Of a DNA stretch of 5,389 bases, positions 5,163-5,389 are shown one piece after another. The notes under the pieces were generated by a model that was not told where the DNA came from, made no database searches, and was given only the letters and a program-made list of their open reading frames with translations. Source of the DNA: JAZKIX01 sp040384645 (GTDB lineage: Bacteria; Pseudomonadota; Gammaproteobacteria; Burkholderiales; Burkholderiaceae_D); NCBI GenBank assembly GCA_040384645.1, contig JAZKIX010000231.1:1-5389 (forward strand), written 5' to 3'. The position numbers and the translations under genes were made by a program. Each line of letters opens with the position of its first letter. Positions within the stretch are counted from its first letter, which is position 1.

Positions 5163-5250
5163 TGGTGCCGGTCGATCTTCCGGTGTCAAAAAATAGCGGA
5201 AAACGTTCATCAAATTCAAAATTTTCATAAAAATTAATAGGGGAAATGTG

Positions 5251-5389
5251 ATGGGGTCGTACCGAATGAATAAGTTGGGGATGCAGCTATGGAAGCTTGT
5301 GCTTCTAAGTGTGCTGTTGTCGCTGTATGCCTGGGGGATGTCTGCGCAGGCGGCGGTGACGGTAGCGCCGTCGAACCGGGTCAAGATCA
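5251..5389 (+). CDS. Exported protein, N-terminal 46 residues only (cut by window end)
   Basis: The frame opens at an ATG seven bases after AGGGG (5239-5243) and runs off the window. The N-terminus is a clear Sec signal peptide: positive charges at R5, K8 and K15, a hydrophobic core LVLLSVLLSLYAWGM (16-30), and an A-Q-A signal peptidase I site, with cleavage expected after A34. The mature start would be AVTVAPSNRVKI. There is no lipobox cysteine, so a soluble periplasmic, secreted or outer-membrane protein is expected. Too little of the mature part is present to name a family. In-frame ATGs at 5266 and 5281 are possible alternative starts that keep the signal core. The upstream promoter with a LacI-type palindrome suggests repressor control, possibly by a sugar-like signal; that is inference. 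Confidence 0.75.
   Translation, partial: MGSYRMNKLGMQLWKLVLLSVLLSLYAWGMSAQAAVTVAPSNRVKI

Larger units (their letters stand above)
4796..5250. other. AT-rich intergenic region, 455 bp
   Basis: I see no gene here. Composition changes abruptly after the hydrolase stop. The left part (4796-4960) is very AT-rich and holds tandem palindromes and a hairpin. The middle (4980-5080) is GC-richer without recognisable content apart from a GTGTG-GT-CACAC dyad at 5065-5076. The right part holds the promoter and operator of the next gene. No clear U-tract terminator for the hydrolase was found. A minus-strand open frame from 5384 to 5085 is antisense to the signal-peptide gene and its leader and has no recognisable features. 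Confidence 0.65.

Noticed and set aside
5085..5384. 99-codon open frame on the minus strand
   Set aside because: It is antisense to the signal peptide gene and to its promoter and operator, and the translated sequence shows no family motif.

Overview
The window looks like chromosomal DNA of a betaproteobacterium, most likely Burkholderiales and possibly Oxalobacteraceae. That placement is an inference from protein style: the DUF5648-type secreted C-terminus, the DUF3135 protein and the Ada/dioxygenase pair. GC is moderate in the genes and drops clearly between about 4796 and 5250. There is no rRNA, tRNA, CRISPR array or intact mobile element.

Layout from left to right. Positions 1-575 (+) hold the C-terminal end of an exported protein with a three-repeat DUF5648-type domain. 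Convergent to it, 610-1077 (-) encodes a YbhB/YbcL-type PEBP protein. A 342-bp divergent spacer with several inverted repeats leads into a small DUF3135 protein (1420-1755, +). Convergent to that is a two-gene minus-strand operon: ada (2527-3666), encoding the methyl-DNA repair protein and regulator, followed with a 4-base ATGA overlap by a 2OG-Fe(II) dioxygenase (1787-2530). A 262-bp divergent spacer contains a candidate Ada box. It separates ada from a membrane-anchored alpha/beta hydrolase of the BEM46/ABHD13 type (3929-4795, +). A 455-bp AT-rich spacer with strong palindromes follows. It ends in a good sigma70-like promoter with a 20-bp LacI/GalR-type palindrome just downstream, in front of a signal-peptide-bearing gene (5251 onward, +) that is cut by the window end.

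The best-supported functional unit is the ada operon. In E. coli ada is followed by alkB, another Fe(II)/2-oxoglutarate dioxygenase. Here the same position is held by a dioxygenase of a different family (COG3826/prolyl-hydroxylase-like), translationally coupled to ada. This suggests, without proving, a role in the adaptive response to alkylation. The second notable point is the promoter and operator in front of the truncated exported gene, which looks like a repressor-controlled, probably nutrient-responsive, locus. The other genes are ordinary housekeeping or hypothetical families with no evident shared pathway.
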